Assembly: GCF_900105905.1 (NCBI RefSeq)
Contig: NZ_FNSV01000005.1
Coordinates: forward strand, 8,261,001-8,325,000
Direction of reading: 5' to 3'
DNA length: 64,000 bases
Source: Rhodococcus koreensis
Lineage (GTDB): Bacteria; Actinomycetota; Actinomycetes; Mycobacteriales; Mycobacteriaceae
The notes under the pieces were generated by a model that was given only the letters and a program-made list of their open reading frames with translations, had not been told where the DNA came from and did not search any database. Of the stretch, positions 17,353-25,365 are shown piece by piece (position 1 is the first letter of the stretch; each line of letters opens with the position of its first letter). The position numbers were made by a program, and so were the translations under genes.

Positions 17353-17384
17353 AGCGGGACATACCGTCACACTTGATCGAACGG

Positions 17385-18177
17385 CGCGAGTTTCCTCTTC
17401 ATCTCTCTCTCCGAGCAGGGCATCAGTTCGGGGCTGGCCAGCATCTACAACGCCACTACACCGCTGATGACTATGTCGGTGGCCCTGGCATTCCTGCCAG
17501 GGGAGAAGCTCACGGACGCAAAGTTGTTCGGTCTCCTGCTCGGGTTCACGGGTGTGGTCGTGGTGCTGGCGCCGTGGCAGTCGGGGATTCTCGGCAGCGT
17601 CCCCGCCCAACTCGCGTGCCTCGGCGCCACCGCGTCCTATGGCGTGGCACTGGTCTACCTGAGGCGGTTCATCCTCCCGCGCGGCGTGAGCACTCCGACC
17701 ATCGCGTTCATGCAGGTGTCGATCGCCGCAGCCGCCATGGTGCTCGCCACCCCGTGGGTCGCGAGCACACCGATGCACCTGACCCCCGCGATCGTCGCGT
17801 CGATGATCGGGCTCGGGGCGTTCGGCACGGGACTGGCGTTCGTGTGGAACACGAACGTGGTGCGCGGCTGGGGGCCCACCGCGGCGTCCACCGTCACCTA
17901 CCTGACCCCGGTCGTCGGCGTCGTGCTCGGCGCGGTCGCGCTCGACGAGCACATCTCCTGGAACCAGCCCGTCGGGGCGCTCGCGGTGATCGCGGGAATC
18001 GTCGTCACCCAACGGTCTTCGCGAAGGCCGCCGCGACGATCACCGCGCGCACACCGTGATCACGGGGGTGCCGTCACCACCCACTCGCGTTTGGCGTCCC
18101 CGTCCCACCGGCGCACCACCGACGCCCGGCCGACGATGTCGCCGCCGTCGAGCAGCCGCGCGGCCTCCGGGATCTGA
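17385..18177 (+). pseudogene. EamA-family transporter, 3' remnant
   Basis: Continues the frame of the 5' remnant: GASFLFISLSEQGISSGL, then ASIYNATTPLMTMSVALAF, and the second EamA repeat (STPTIAFMQVSIAAAAMVLA, FGTGLAFVWNTNVVRGWGPT, TYLTPVVGVVLGAVALDEH). No frameshift or stop is seen. Even after removing the element, helix 1 runs straight into the helix 3/4 motif, so about 65-75 residues normally found between them are missing. The frame runs on to 18177, antisense over the end of the LigT-like gene. It could still be translated from the ATG at 17467 but would lack the first half of the transporter. Confidence 0.78.
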
Positions 18178-18581
18178 TCCGCAGGCAGTCGCCGCGCGAG
18201 GGTCACGTGCGGCGTCCACTCGCCCGGCCGGATGTGCGGCGTGACCTCCGTGGCATGTTCCGCGAGATCGAACACGCTGCGGTGCAGGGACAGCAGGGCC
18301 TTCGACGGCACCACCAACCGGGACAGCGTGACGTGCCTGCCCCCGAACATCACGAGCCCGCCCAGCCGGATGTGGAACGAGGGCGTCGCGATCCGGCGGC
18401 CCAGCAGTTCGTCGATCTCGGTTGGGATATGGCGTGCCACGAACAGGGTGATGTGGGGCCGATTCGATTCGGCGCGAACCCGGGTGCGGCTGGGCATCCC
18501 CGCATCCCACAGGCGTTGCCACTCGGCGCGCACGGCAACGTCGGTCGCTTCGTCGAACAGCAGTTCCACCGACTGGACCAT
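18060..18581 (-). CDS. 2'-5' RNA ligase / LigT-like phosphoesterase
   Basis: A 173-residue protein with the two HxT/S-type motifs of the 2H phosphoesterase superfamily: RPHITLFVARHI near residue 42 and TPHVTLARRLP near residue 125. Both are followed by hydrophobic strands in the expected bilobal arrangement. Such enzymes ligate or cleave 2'-5' phosphodiester bonds in RNA or act on cyclic phosphates; the substrate is unknown. The ATG at 18581 (MVQSVELLFD) is preferred over an upstream start at 18662 that would overlap the divergent dehydrogenase. The two starts are only 19 bases apart. Confidence 0.85.
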   Translation of the reverse strand: MVQSVELLFDEATDVAVRAEWQRLWDAGMPSRTRVRAESNRPHITLFVARHIPTEIDELLGRRIATPSFHIRLGGLVMFGGRHVTLSRLVVPSKALLSLHRSVFDLAEHATEVTPHIRPGEWTPHVTLARRLPADQIPEAARLLDGGDIVGRASVVRRWDGDAKREWVVTAPP

Positions 18582-18600
18582 GGTAGGCAATGATGGCCTC

Positions 18601-19698
18601 ATGAGCGGTGCTACGGCAAACATTTCCGGTACCCGGGTCGGGGTGCTCCTCGGCGACGGCATCGGTCACGAGATCGTTCCGGCGACCCAGCGGGTGGTCT
18701 CGGCCGCGGTGACCGCGGCGGGAGGCGGCGACGTCGACTGGGTGGAACTGCCCCTCGGCCTGGGCGCCATCGAGTCGCACGGAACGCCGATCCCCGACTC
18801 CACGCTGTCCGCGCTGGACGAACTCGACGCCTGGATCCTCGGTCCGCACGACAGCGCCGCCTACCCGGAGCCGTTCCGCGGCCGGCTGACCCCGGGCGGG
18901 GTGGTGCGCAAGCGTTTCGACCTCTTCGCCAACATCCGCCCCGCGCGCTCGCTCGAGGGCGTCGCCTCGACGGTGCCGGACATGGACCTCGTGATCGTCC
19001 GGGAGAACACCGAAGGCTTGTACGCGGATCGGAACATGTTCGCCGGCAGCGGCGAGTTCATGCCGACTCCCGACGTGGCGTTGGCCGTCGGCGTCGTGAC
19101 ACGGCGGGCGTGTGAGCGCATCGCGCACACCGCATTCGCGCTGGCGCGCACGAGGGCCCGCCACGTCACGATCGTGCACAAGGCCAACGTGCTGTCGATG
19201 ACCACCGGACTGTTCCGCGACGTCTGCCGGGAGGTGGGGGAGCGCCACTACCCGGACGTGCGGATCGACGACGAGCACGTCGACGCCATGACCGCGCACC
19301 TCGTCCGCAGGGGGCGCGACTTCGACGTCGTGGTGACGGAGAACATGTTCGGCGACATCCTGTCGGACCTGACGGGCGAGCTGTCCGGCTCGCTCGGCAC
19401 GGCCCCGTCGATCAACAGTTCCGAGACGAAGGTGATGGCGCAGGCGGCGCACGGAGCCGCCCCCGACATCGCGGGACGCAACCGGGCCAATCCGACGGCC
19501 CTGATGCTGTCGGCCGCGATGATGCTCGAGTGGCTCGGGGACCGCCGCGCCGACCGGCATCTCGGCGGCGCGGCCCACCGTATCCGCGACGCGGTCCGTG
19601 CGACGATCGCCTCCGGGGTCGCCACAGCTGACCTGGGTGGACTCGCGTCCACCAGCGAGTTCACCGAGACGGTCCTCGCCCGGACACTGCGTCGCTGA
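18601..19698 (+). CDS. Isocitrate/isopropylmalate dehydrogenase family protein
   Basis: A 365-residue protein of the beta-decarboxylating dehydrogenase family. It has the opening GVLLGDGIGHEIVPA, the substrate arginines in VRKRFDLFANIRPARS, IVRENTEGLYADR with the conserved Glu-Asn-Thr, HKANVLSMTTGLFRDV, DAMTAHLVRRGRDFDVVVTE and NMFGDILSDLTGELSGSLG. These cover the metal, substrate and NAD regions. The family includes isopropylmalate, isocitrate, homoisocitrate and tartrate dehydrogenases. There is no leu or TCA neighbour, so the substrate cannot be fixed. It is probably not the main LeuB, which is usually encoded beside other leucine genes. Confidence 0.85.
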   Translation: MSGATANISGTRVGVLLGDGIGHEIVPATQRVVSAAVTAAGGGDVDWVELPLGLGAIESHGTPIPDSTLSALDELDAWILGPHDSAAYPEPFRGRLTPGGVVRKRFDLFANIRPARSLEGVASTVPDMDLVIVRENTEGLYADRNMFAGSGEFMPTPDVALAVGVVTRRACERIAHTAFALARTRARHVTIVHKANVLSMTTGLFRDVCREVGERHYPDVRIDDEHVDAMTAHLVRRGRDFDVVVTENMFGDILSDLTGELSGSLGTAPSINSSETKVMAQAAHGAAPDIAGRNRANPTALMLSAAMMLEWLGDRRADRHLGGAAHRIRDAVRATIASGVATADLGGLASTSEFTETVLARTLRR

Positions 19699-19736
19699 AA
19701 CCGCCGCCACGGGCCGGGTCAGGCCGTTAATGTTCG

Positions 19737-19768
19737 GTAACGACGTCCGCAGTTGCGGGTGTCGTGAC
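19737..19768. promoter_or_regulatory. Imperfect palindrome upstream of the amino-acid ABC operon
   Basis: GTAACGAC (19737-19744) opposes GTCGTGAC (19761-19768) with an inner perfect CCGCA/TGCGG pair (19747-19758). It lies 39 bases after one stop and 77 bases before the next start, so it may be a terminator for the dehydrogenase gene or an operator for the transport operon. Confidence 0.4.
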
Positions 19769-19844
19769 CTACCGTTCGACTAGTCGGAGTTCGAGAGTTC
19801 TCCGTCGCCGTAGCTCGCTCGGTGTACCACGATTCTTGGAGGAC

Positions 19845-20774
19845 ATGCCAGTGTCTGGTCGATCCGTCTTCGCGCGAGGCCGCGTGGCCCGCACCATCTG
19901 TGCACTGGCGGGTGGCAGTGCTCTGCTGCTCGCCGGCTGCGCCAGCAACACCGAGGGCGGCGGCTCGCCGTCCGGAGAAGACACCGTCGCCGTGGAAGTC
20001 GACAAGGTGGATGCCATCGCGGCGACACTGCCCGAGAAGATCGCCTCGTCCGGCAAGATCATCGTCGGCGTCAACATTCCCTACTCGCCCAACGAGTTCA
20101 AGGATCCGAGCGGCAAGATCGTCGGCTTCGACGTCGACCTCGTGGACGCTGTGGGCAAGGTGCTCGGCGTGACACCGGAGTACACCGAAGCGGACTTCGA
20201 CAAGATCATCCCGTCGATCCAGGCCGGCAGCTACGACATGGGTATGTCGTCGTTCACCGACACCAAGGAACGCGAGCAGTCGGTCGACTTCACCACCTAC
20301 TTCAGCGCCGGAGTGCAGTGGGCGCAGCCCGCCGGGAAGTCCGTCGACCCCACCAACGCGTGCGGCCTCCGGGTGGGCGTGCAGACGACCACCATCGAGG
20401 ACCTCGAAGAGGTGCCCGCCAAGAGCGCGGCGTGCGTGGCCGCCGGTAAGCCGCCCATCGAGATCGTGAAGTTCGACAGCCAGGACGACGCGGCCAACGC
20501 CGTCGCCCTCGGCAAGGTCGATGCGATGTCCGCCGACTCGCCCGTCACCGCGTATGCGATCAAGCAGAGCGACGGCAAGATCGAGGCCGCGGGCGAGGTC
20601 TTCGACGCCGCGCCGTACGGCTGGCCCGTCGCGAAGGGCTCGCCGCTCGCGCAGACCCTCCAGCAGGCGCTGCAGCACCTCATCGACGACGGCACCTACC
20701 GGACGATCGCGGAGAACTGGGGTGTCGAGGCGGGCGTCATCACCACCTCCCAGATCAACGGCGCCACGAGCTGA
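19845..20774 (+). CDS. Polar amino-acid ABC transporter, lipoprotein substrate-binding component
   Basis: A 309-residue lipoprotein. A twin-basic signal with the hydrophobic core TICALAGGSALL ends in the lipobox LLAGC. The SBP_bac_3 domain covers about residues 65-300: GKIIVGVNIPYSPNEFKDP, GKIVGFDVDLVDAVGKVLGV, DKIIPSIQAGSYDMGMSSFT, DTKEREQSVDF. This pattern is typical of glutamate/glutamine/aspartate or basic amino-acid binders; the exact ligand is not clear. TTGGAGGAC supports the ATG at 19845 over an in-frame start at 19764. It is the first gene of a three-gene operon. Confidence 0.92.
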   Translation: MPVSGRSVFARGRVARTICALAGGSALLLAGCASNTEGGGSPSGEDTVAVEVDKVDAIAATLPEKIASSGKIIVGVNIPYSPNEFKDPSGKIVGFDVDLVDAVGKVLGVTPEYTEADFDKIIPSIQAGSYDMGMSSFTDTKEREQSVDFTTYFSAGVQWAQPAGKSVDPTNACGLRVGVQTTTIEDLEEVPAKSAACVAAGKPPIEIVKFDSQDDAANAVALGKVDAMSADSPVTAYAIKQSDGKIEAAGEVFDAAPYGWPVAKGSPLAQTLQQALQHLIDDGTYRTIAENWGVEAGVITTSQINGATS

Positions 20775-20785
20775 GCGGTTGACGA

Positions 20786-21778
20786 GTGTCTGACGTGGAG
20801 AAGGCTCCGGGGCGGCCGGGCACCGAGACGGGGCAGGAACCGGAACCCATCAAGGCGATCCCCCTGCGGCGGCCCGGCCGGTGGATCGCCGCGATAGTCG
20901 TCGGCCTGCTGCTGGCGCTGTTCGTCAACGGTGCGCGCACCAACGAGGCGTACCGCTGGGACGTCTACGCCCAGTATCTGTTCGACGCCCGGATCTCGGC
21001 CGCGGCGTGGAACACCATCCAGCTGACGATCCTGTCGATGGCCATCGCCATCGGCCTTGGTGTCGTGCTCGCCGTCATGCGGCTGTCGCCGAACCCGGTT
21101 CTGAAGGCGGCGTCGTGGGGATACCTGTGGATCTTCCGCGGGACCCCGGTCTACGTGCAGTTGGTGTTCTGGGGGCTGTTCCCGTCCATCTACAAGCAGC
21201 TTGATCTGGGAATCCCGTTCGTCCACCAGTTCGTGCACATCGACCTGCAGGGAATCAACGCGGCGTTCCTGTTCGCGGTGATCGGGCTGGGACTCAACGA
21301 GGCCGCGTACATGGCCGAGATCGTCCGCGCAGGCGTGAACTCGGTCGCCGAGGGGCAGACCGAGGCGTCGGTGGCGCTCGGCATGACGTGGTCGCAGACG
21401 ATGCGTCGCACGGTTCTGCCACAGGCCATGCGGGTGATCATCCCGCCCACCGGCAACGAGCTGATCAGCATGCTGAAGACGACGTCGCTGGTCACCGCGG
21501 TGCCGTACAGCCTGGAGTTGTACGGACGTGCCAGGGACATCTCGGGTGCGAACTTCCAGCCCATCCCGCTGCTGATGGTGGCCGCCACCTGGTACCTCGC
21601 CATCACGAGCCTGCTCATGATCGGCCAGTTCTACCTGGAGCGGTACTACTCGAAGGGCGCGTCCCGCAAGCTCACCCCGCGGCAATTGCAGGCGCTCGCC
21701 GATGCGCAGGGCAAGCCGCTGGTGATCGAACCCGGTCCCGAAACCCTGCCCGACACACCCGGAGGGGAACGAAAATGA
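20786..21778 (+). CDS. Polar amino-acid ABC transporter permease
   Basis: A 330-residue permease of the HisM/GlnP type. An N-terminal cytoplasmic segment of about 33 residues is followed by one helix (WIAAIVVGLLLALFVNGA). The core then has AAWNTIQLTILSMAIAIGLG, FRGTPVYVQLVFW and the EAA loop ASVALGMTWSQTMRRTVLPQ near residue 205. The long C-terminal tail (about 40 residues after LERYYSKGA) is hydrophilic. Only one permease is encoded, so it probably works as a homodimer. The GTG start is 11 bases after the previous stop; the ATPase start overlaps its stop. Confidence 0.92.
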   Translation: MSDVEKAPGRPGTETGQEPEPIKAIPLRRPGRWIAAIVVGLLLALFVNGARTNEAYRWDVYAQYLFDARISAAAWNTIQLTILSMAIAIGLGVVLAVMRLSPNPVLKAASWGYLWIFRGTPVYVQLVFWGLFPSIYKQLDLGIPFVHQFVHIDLQGINAAFLFAVIGLGLNEAAYMAEIVRAGVNSVAEGQTEASVALGMTWSQTMRRTVLPQAMRVIIPPTGNELISMLKTTSLVTAVPYSLELYGRARDISGANFQPIPLLMVAATWYLAITSLLMIGQFYLERYYSKGASRKLTPRQLQALADAQGKPLVIEPGPETLPDTPGGERK

Positions 21779-22536
21779 CGCCGATGGTCAAGGCGGACCG
21801 GGTCTGCAAGAACTTCGGGGCGCTGAAGGTGCTCAAAGGTGTGTCGCTCGAGATCGGCGCCGGCCAGGTCCTGTGCCTGGTCGGGCCGTCCGGTTCGGGC
21901 AAGTCGACGTTCCTGCGGTGCATCAATCACCTCGAGCAGGTCAACGCCGGCCGGCTGTACGTCGACGGCGAGATCGTCGGGTACTCCGAGCGGGGCGGCA
22001 AGCTCTACGAACTCCACCCCCGGGCGGCGGCGAAGCAGCGCCGCGACATCGGGATGGTCTTCCAGCACTTCAACCTCTTCCCGCACCGGACGGCGCTCGA
22101 GAACATCATCGAGGCGCCCATCCAGGTGAAGAAGCTGAGCAAGAAGAAGGCGCTCGAGCGGGGACGGGATCTTCTCGACCAGGTGGGCCTGAGCGAGAAG
22201 GCGGACGCGTACCCCGCGCAGCTGTCGGGTGGTCAGCAGCAGCGCGTCGCCATCGCCCGCGCGCTGGCGATGGACCCCAAGCTGATGCTGTTCGACGAGC
22301 CGACGTCCGCCCTCGACCCGGAGTTGGTCGGGGAGGTGCTCACCGTGATGAAGGATCTCGCGGCCGGCGGCATGACGATGGTCGTCGTCACGCACGAGAT
22401 GGGCTTCGCCCGCGAGGTGGCCGACCAGCTGGTGTTCATGGACGCCGGCGTCGTCGTCGAATCGGGCGATCCCCGCGAGTTGCTGGCCAATCCGCAGCAC
22501 GACCGCACCAAGTTGTTCCTGTCGAAACTGCTCTAG
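21775..22536 (+). CDS. Polar amino-acid ABC transporter ATP-binding protein
   Basis: A 253-residue GlnQ/HisP-type ATPase. It has Walker A GPSGSGKSTFLRCINHLE (near residue 41), Q-loop VFQHFNLFPHRTALENI, signature LSGGQQQRVAIARAL, Walker B LMLFDEPTSALDPE and the switch histidine VVVTHEMGFA. An insertion rich in charged residues (about 62-80, YSERGGKLYELHPRAA) is typical of this subgroup. The ATG overlaps the permease TGA by four bases. It energises uptake for the operon and is followed closely by a perfect palindrome. Confidence 0.95.
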   Translation: MTPMVKADRVCKNFGALKVLKGVSLEIGAGQVLCLVGPSGSGKSTFLRCINHLEQVNAGRLYVDGEIVGYSERGGKLYELHPRAAAKQRRDIGMVFQHFNLFPHRTALENIIEAPIQVKKLSKKKALERGRDLLDQVGLSEKADAYPAQLSGGQQQRVAIARALAMDPKLMLFDEPTSALDPELVGEVLTVMKDLAAGGMTMVVVTHEMGFAREVADQLVFMDAGVVVESGDPRELLANPQHDRTKLFLSKLL

Positions 22537-22548
22537 TGGCCTCCGGCC

Positions 22549-22592
22549 CCGTGAGTACTTCTTAACCGCCGGCGGTTAAGAAGTACTCACGG
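22549..22592. terminator. Perfect 44-bp palindrome between convergent genes
   Basis: Arms 22549-22570 and 22571-22592 are exact reverse complements with no spacer (centre GCC/GGC). The outer part reads CCGTGAGTACTTCTTAACCG. It begins 13 bases after the ABC ATPase stop and includes the methyltransferase stop codon (22587-22589). It is probably a bidirectional terminator, possibly a dispersed palindromic repeat. Confidence 0.7.
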
Positions 22593-23468
22593 CTTGCGGC
22601 AGCTGAAGATGGCGGTGCCGGGGAAGATCTGTCCCCGCAGCGGGCTCCACTGCCCCCATTCCCGGTCGAGCCACTCGGGCCACTCCGGCTCGATGATGTC
22701 GCGCACCTCCAGCCCGGCCGCGACGATCTCGCGGACCCGATCGCCGATGGTCCGGTGGTGCTCGACGTAGGTGGGGACACCGTCGCCGTCGACCTCCACG
22801 TAGGGCGTGCGGTCGAAGTAGGGCAGCGAGGCGGTGAGCCCGCGCGGACCCGGATCGTCCGGGAAGATCCAGCGGATCGGGTGGTTGACGGCGAACACCC
22901 ACAGCCCGCCGGGGCGAAGGACCCTTGCGACCTCACTCATCACCTGCTGTGAGTCCGCCACGAACGGAACTGCACCAAAAGCCGAACACGCGAGGTCGAA
23001 GCTCGCGTCGGCGAAGGGGAGGTGCTCGGCTCCGGCATGAACGAGCGGCACGGCCGGGCCGCCCGCCCGCATGGCCTCGACCCCGCGGGTCAGCATCGAC
23101 ATGGACAGATCGAGCCCGACGGCCCGGGCGCCCTGGCCGGCCAGCCACCGCGCACAGGGTGCGGAACCGCAGCCCACCTCGAGGACGTCCTTGCCCGCGA
23201 CGTCACCGAGGAGGTGGTAATCGCCTTCGTGGAGCCCCTCCGGGCACCAGACGAACTCACCCTGGGACGAGTCCGCGCCGAGGAACTCGCCGTGCGTGCG
23301 GTGGTAGTCGTCCGCGTCGGCGTCCCACCAGGCCCGGCTCGCGCGTTCGCTGGACTCGGAGTCGACGCGGACGCGGCTCACCCCCGACGTTCCGAGGACG
23401 CTGTTGGCGGTGCCGTGGCGGTCGTCTCCGGCGGAGAGGGGAGAATCGGACGGGCAAGGATCGGGCAT
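22587..23468 (-). CDS. Class I SAM-dependent methyltransferase
   Basis: A 293-residue protein. The Rossmann methyltransferase core has motif I VLEVGCGSAPCARWLAGQG (near residue 93), motif II VGLDLSMSML, LPFADASFDLACSAFGAVP and the post-I region LRPGGLWVFAVNHPIRW. The N-terminal ASRAWWDADADDYHRTHGE motif is common in actinobacterial methyltransferases of the Methyltransf_11/25 group. The substrate is unknown. The ATG at 23468 is chosen; a TTG six bases earlier is possible. It is divergent from rpsA, and its stop lies inside the 44-bp palindrome. Confidence 0.88.
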   Translation of the reverse strand: MPDPCPSDSPLSAGDDRHGTANSVLGTSGVSRVRVDSESSERASRAWWDADADDYHRTHGEFLGADSSQGEFVWCPEGLHEGDYHLLGDVAGKDVLEVGCGSAPCARWLAGQGARAVGLDLSMSMLTRGVEAMRAGGPAVPLVHAGAEHLPFADASFDLACSAFGAVPFVADSQQVMSEVARVLRPGGLWVFAVNHPIRWIFPDDPGPRGLTASLPYFDRTPYVEVDGDGVPTYVEHHRTIGDRVREIVAAGLEVRDIIEPEWPEWLDREWGQWSPLRGQIFPGTAIFSCRKP

Positions 23469-23503
23469 GGGCAACAGAGTAGAGCGTGGGAACGTGCCCG
23501 GGT

Positions 23504-23719
23504 TTGCCCAGCTTGCCCACGGGCGCGTAGCCTATTGCACGCGAGTGTCTAAGTGTGCGGCATCGGATTCGGTTCAGTTCGAGTTTGTTCGGTTCCAGTC
23601 GGGTGTCGTTCCTTGCGCTTGCGGTGATCTGATTCGGCGGGAATGTTTTCGTCGGTTCAGGTTGCTTGTCCGACAGAACACCATCAACCGACCACAACCC
23701 GTCCGGAGCAACTCAACAC
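23504..23719 (+). promoter_or_regulatory. rpsA promoter and roughly 180-nt leader
   Basis: TTGCCC at 23504-23509, 18 bases, then TAGCCT at 23528-23533 form a good SigA-type promoter. Transcription from about 23540 would give a leader of about 180 nt. S1 genes are often autoregulated through their leader, but no defined structure is recognised here. Confidence 0.5.
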
Positions 23720-25204
23720 ATGCCCTCCACCACCGTGACCTCGCCGCAGGTAGCCGTAAACGACATCGGCTCCGCCGAGGACTTCCTCGCCGCCATCGAC
23801 GCAACGATCAAGTACTTCAACGATGGCGACATCGTCGAAGGCACCATCGTCAAGGTCGATCGTGACGAGGTCCTGCTCGACATCGGTTACAAGACCGAAG
23901 GCGTCATCCCTTCCCGTGAGCTCTCCATCAAGCACGACGTCGACCCCAACGAGGTCGTCTCCGTGGGCGATGAGGTCGAAGCTCTCGTCCTCACCAAGGA
24001 GGACAAGGAAGGCCGACTGATCCTGTCGAAGAAGCGCGCTCAGTACGAGCGTGCCTGGGGCACCATCGAGGAGCTCAAGGAGAAGGACGAGGCCGTCAAG
24101 GGCACCGTCATCGAGGTCGTCAAGGGCGGCCTGATCCTCGACATCGGCCTGCGTGGCTTCCTTCCCGCTTCGCTCGTCGAGATGCGCCGTGTCCGCGATC
24201 TGCAGCCGTACGTCGGCAAGGAGATCGAGGCCAAGATCATCGAGCTCGACAAGAACCGCAACAACGTCGTCCTCTCGCGCCGCGCATGGCTCGAGCAGAC
24301 GCAGTCCGAGGTTCGCAGCGAGTTCCTGCACCAGCTGCAGAAGGGCCAGGTCCGCAAGGGCGTCGTGTCCTCCATCGTCAACTTCGGTGCCTTCGTGGAC
24401 CTGGGCGGCGTCGACGGCCTGGTGCACGTGTCCGAGCTGTCCTGGAAGCACATCGACCACCCGTCCGAGGTTGTCGAGGTCGGCACCGAGGTCACCGTCG
24501 AGGTTCTCGACGTCGACCTGGACCGCGAGCGTGTCTCCCTGTCGCTCAAGGCGACCCAGGAAGACCCGTGGCGTCAGTTCGCCCGCACGCACGCCATCGG
24601 CCAGATCGTGCCCGGCAAGGTCACGAAGCTGGTTCCGTTCGGTGCCTTCGTGCGCGTCGAAGAGGGAATCGAAGGCCTCGTCCACATCTCCGAGCTGGCC
24701 GAGCGCCACGTGGAGGTTCCGGACCAGGTTGTCGGCGTCAACGACGATGCACTCGTCAAGGTCATCGACATCGACCTCGAACGTCGTCGCATCTCGCTGT
24801 CGCTGAAGCAGGCCAACGAGGACTACAACGCCGAGTTCGATCCGTCCAAGTACGGCATGGCGGACAGCTACGACGAGCAGGGCAACTACATCTTCCCCGA
24901 GGGCTTCGATCCCGAGACCAACGAATGGCTCGAGGGCTTCGACAAGCAGCGTGAAGAGTGGGAGAACCGCTACGCCGAGGCTGAGCGTCGTCACAAGATG
25001 CACACCGCTCAGATGGAGAAGACCGCTGCAGACGAGGCCGCCGAGGCTGCCACCGCTGCTGCCGGCTACTCCTCCGAGTCGGGTGCCGGCGACGCCGACG
25101 CCGCTTCGTCCTCCAGCTCCTCGTCGTCCGAGTCTGCCGGTGGATCGCTGGCCAGCGACGCACAGCTCGCTGCTCTGCGCGAGAAGCTGTCGGGCAACGC
25201 CTAG
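23720..25204 (+). CDS. rpsA: 30S ribosomal protein S1
   Basis: A 494-residue protein with four S1 OB-fold repeats: about 34-105 (DGDIVEGTIVKVDRDEVLLD), 122-188 (GTVIEVVKGGLILDIG), 208-277 (QVRKGVVSSIVNFGAFVDLG) and 294-363 (VPGKVTKLVPFGAFVRVEEG). The C-terminal 100 residues are acidic, and a serine run (about 461-470) precedes the final helix. The four-repeat form is usual in actinobacteria, against six in E. coli. It binds mRNA on the 30S subunit. The ATG at 23720 is chosen, with CGGAG about 12 bases upstream; an in-frame start at 23666 is unlikely. Confidence 0.97.
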   Translation: MPSTTVTSPQVAVNDIGSAEDFLAAIDATIKYFNDGDIVEGTIVKVDRDEVLLDIGYKTEGVIPSRELSIKHDVDPNEVVSVGDEVEALVLTKEDKEGRLILSKKRAQYERAWGTIEELKEKDEAVKGTVIEVVKGGLILDIGLRGFLPASLVEMRRVRDLQPYVGKEIEAKIIELDKNRNNVVLSRRAWLEQTQSEVRSEFLHQLQKGQVRKGVVSSIVNFGAFVDLGGVDGLVHVSELSWKHIDHPSEVVEVGTEVTVEVLDVDLDRERVSLSLKATQEDPWRQFARTHAIGQIVPGKVTKLVPFGAFVRVEEGIEGLVHISELAERHVEVPDQVVGVNDDALVKVIDIDLERRRISLSLKQANEDYNAEFDPSKYGMADSYDEQGNYIFPEGFDPETNEWLEGFDKQREEWENRYAEAERRHKMHTAQMEKTAADEAAEAATAAAGYSSESGAGDADAASSSSSSSSESAGGSLASDAQLAALREKLSGNA

Positions 25205-25237
25205 CAAGTCCGCCTGACTCGTCAGGCACAGCCGAAG

Positions 25238-25269
25238 ACCCCGCTCCTGCACTGCAGGGGCGGGGTTTC
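25238..25269 (+). terminator. rpsA terminator
   Basis: A GC-rich stem (ACCCCGC/GCGGGGT outer, CCTGC/GCAGG inner) with loop ACT, followed by TTC. It begins 34 bases after the rpsA stop. Confidence 0.8.
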
Positions 25270-25309
25270 GCCGTTGCGGGACCCCTCACTGTGACTGCGC
25301 TGAATACGA

Positions 25310-25343
25310 CTGTGGCCCAACCTCTTCGGAGGTCGGGCCACAG
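25310..25343 (-). terminator. Hairpin terminator for the small hypothetical gene
   Basis: 15-base arms (25310-25324, 25329-25343) with one mismatch and a TTCG tetraloop, 22 bases beyond the stop of the leftward gene at 25366. Confidence 0.7.
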
Positions 25344-25365
25344 TGCGTGGGTGGTGCTCGGACGC

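Larger units (their letters stand above)
15389..17384 (+). mobile_element. IS607-family insertion sequence carrying tnpA and tnpB
   Basis: A 1996-bp element. Its ends are fixed by the interrupted EamA gene: left flank ends in GG (15387-15388), the element's right end is GG (17383-17384), and removing the element restores the host reading frame exactly. No target duplication beyond GG and no terminal inverted repeats are seen, as expected for serine-recombinase IS607 elements. GGACAT occurs 27 bases inside the left end (15416) and 22 bases inside the right end (17357-17362). The left end also has TGTCAT at 15421 and 15431, one helical turn apart, overlapping the tnpA promoter. Both genes look intact. 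Confidence 0.9.

Noticed and set aside
16666..18012. 448-codon reverse-strand frame across tnpB and the EamA remnant
   Set aside because: It spans the IS junction and is antisense to two real reading frames; its composition is that of a shadow frame.
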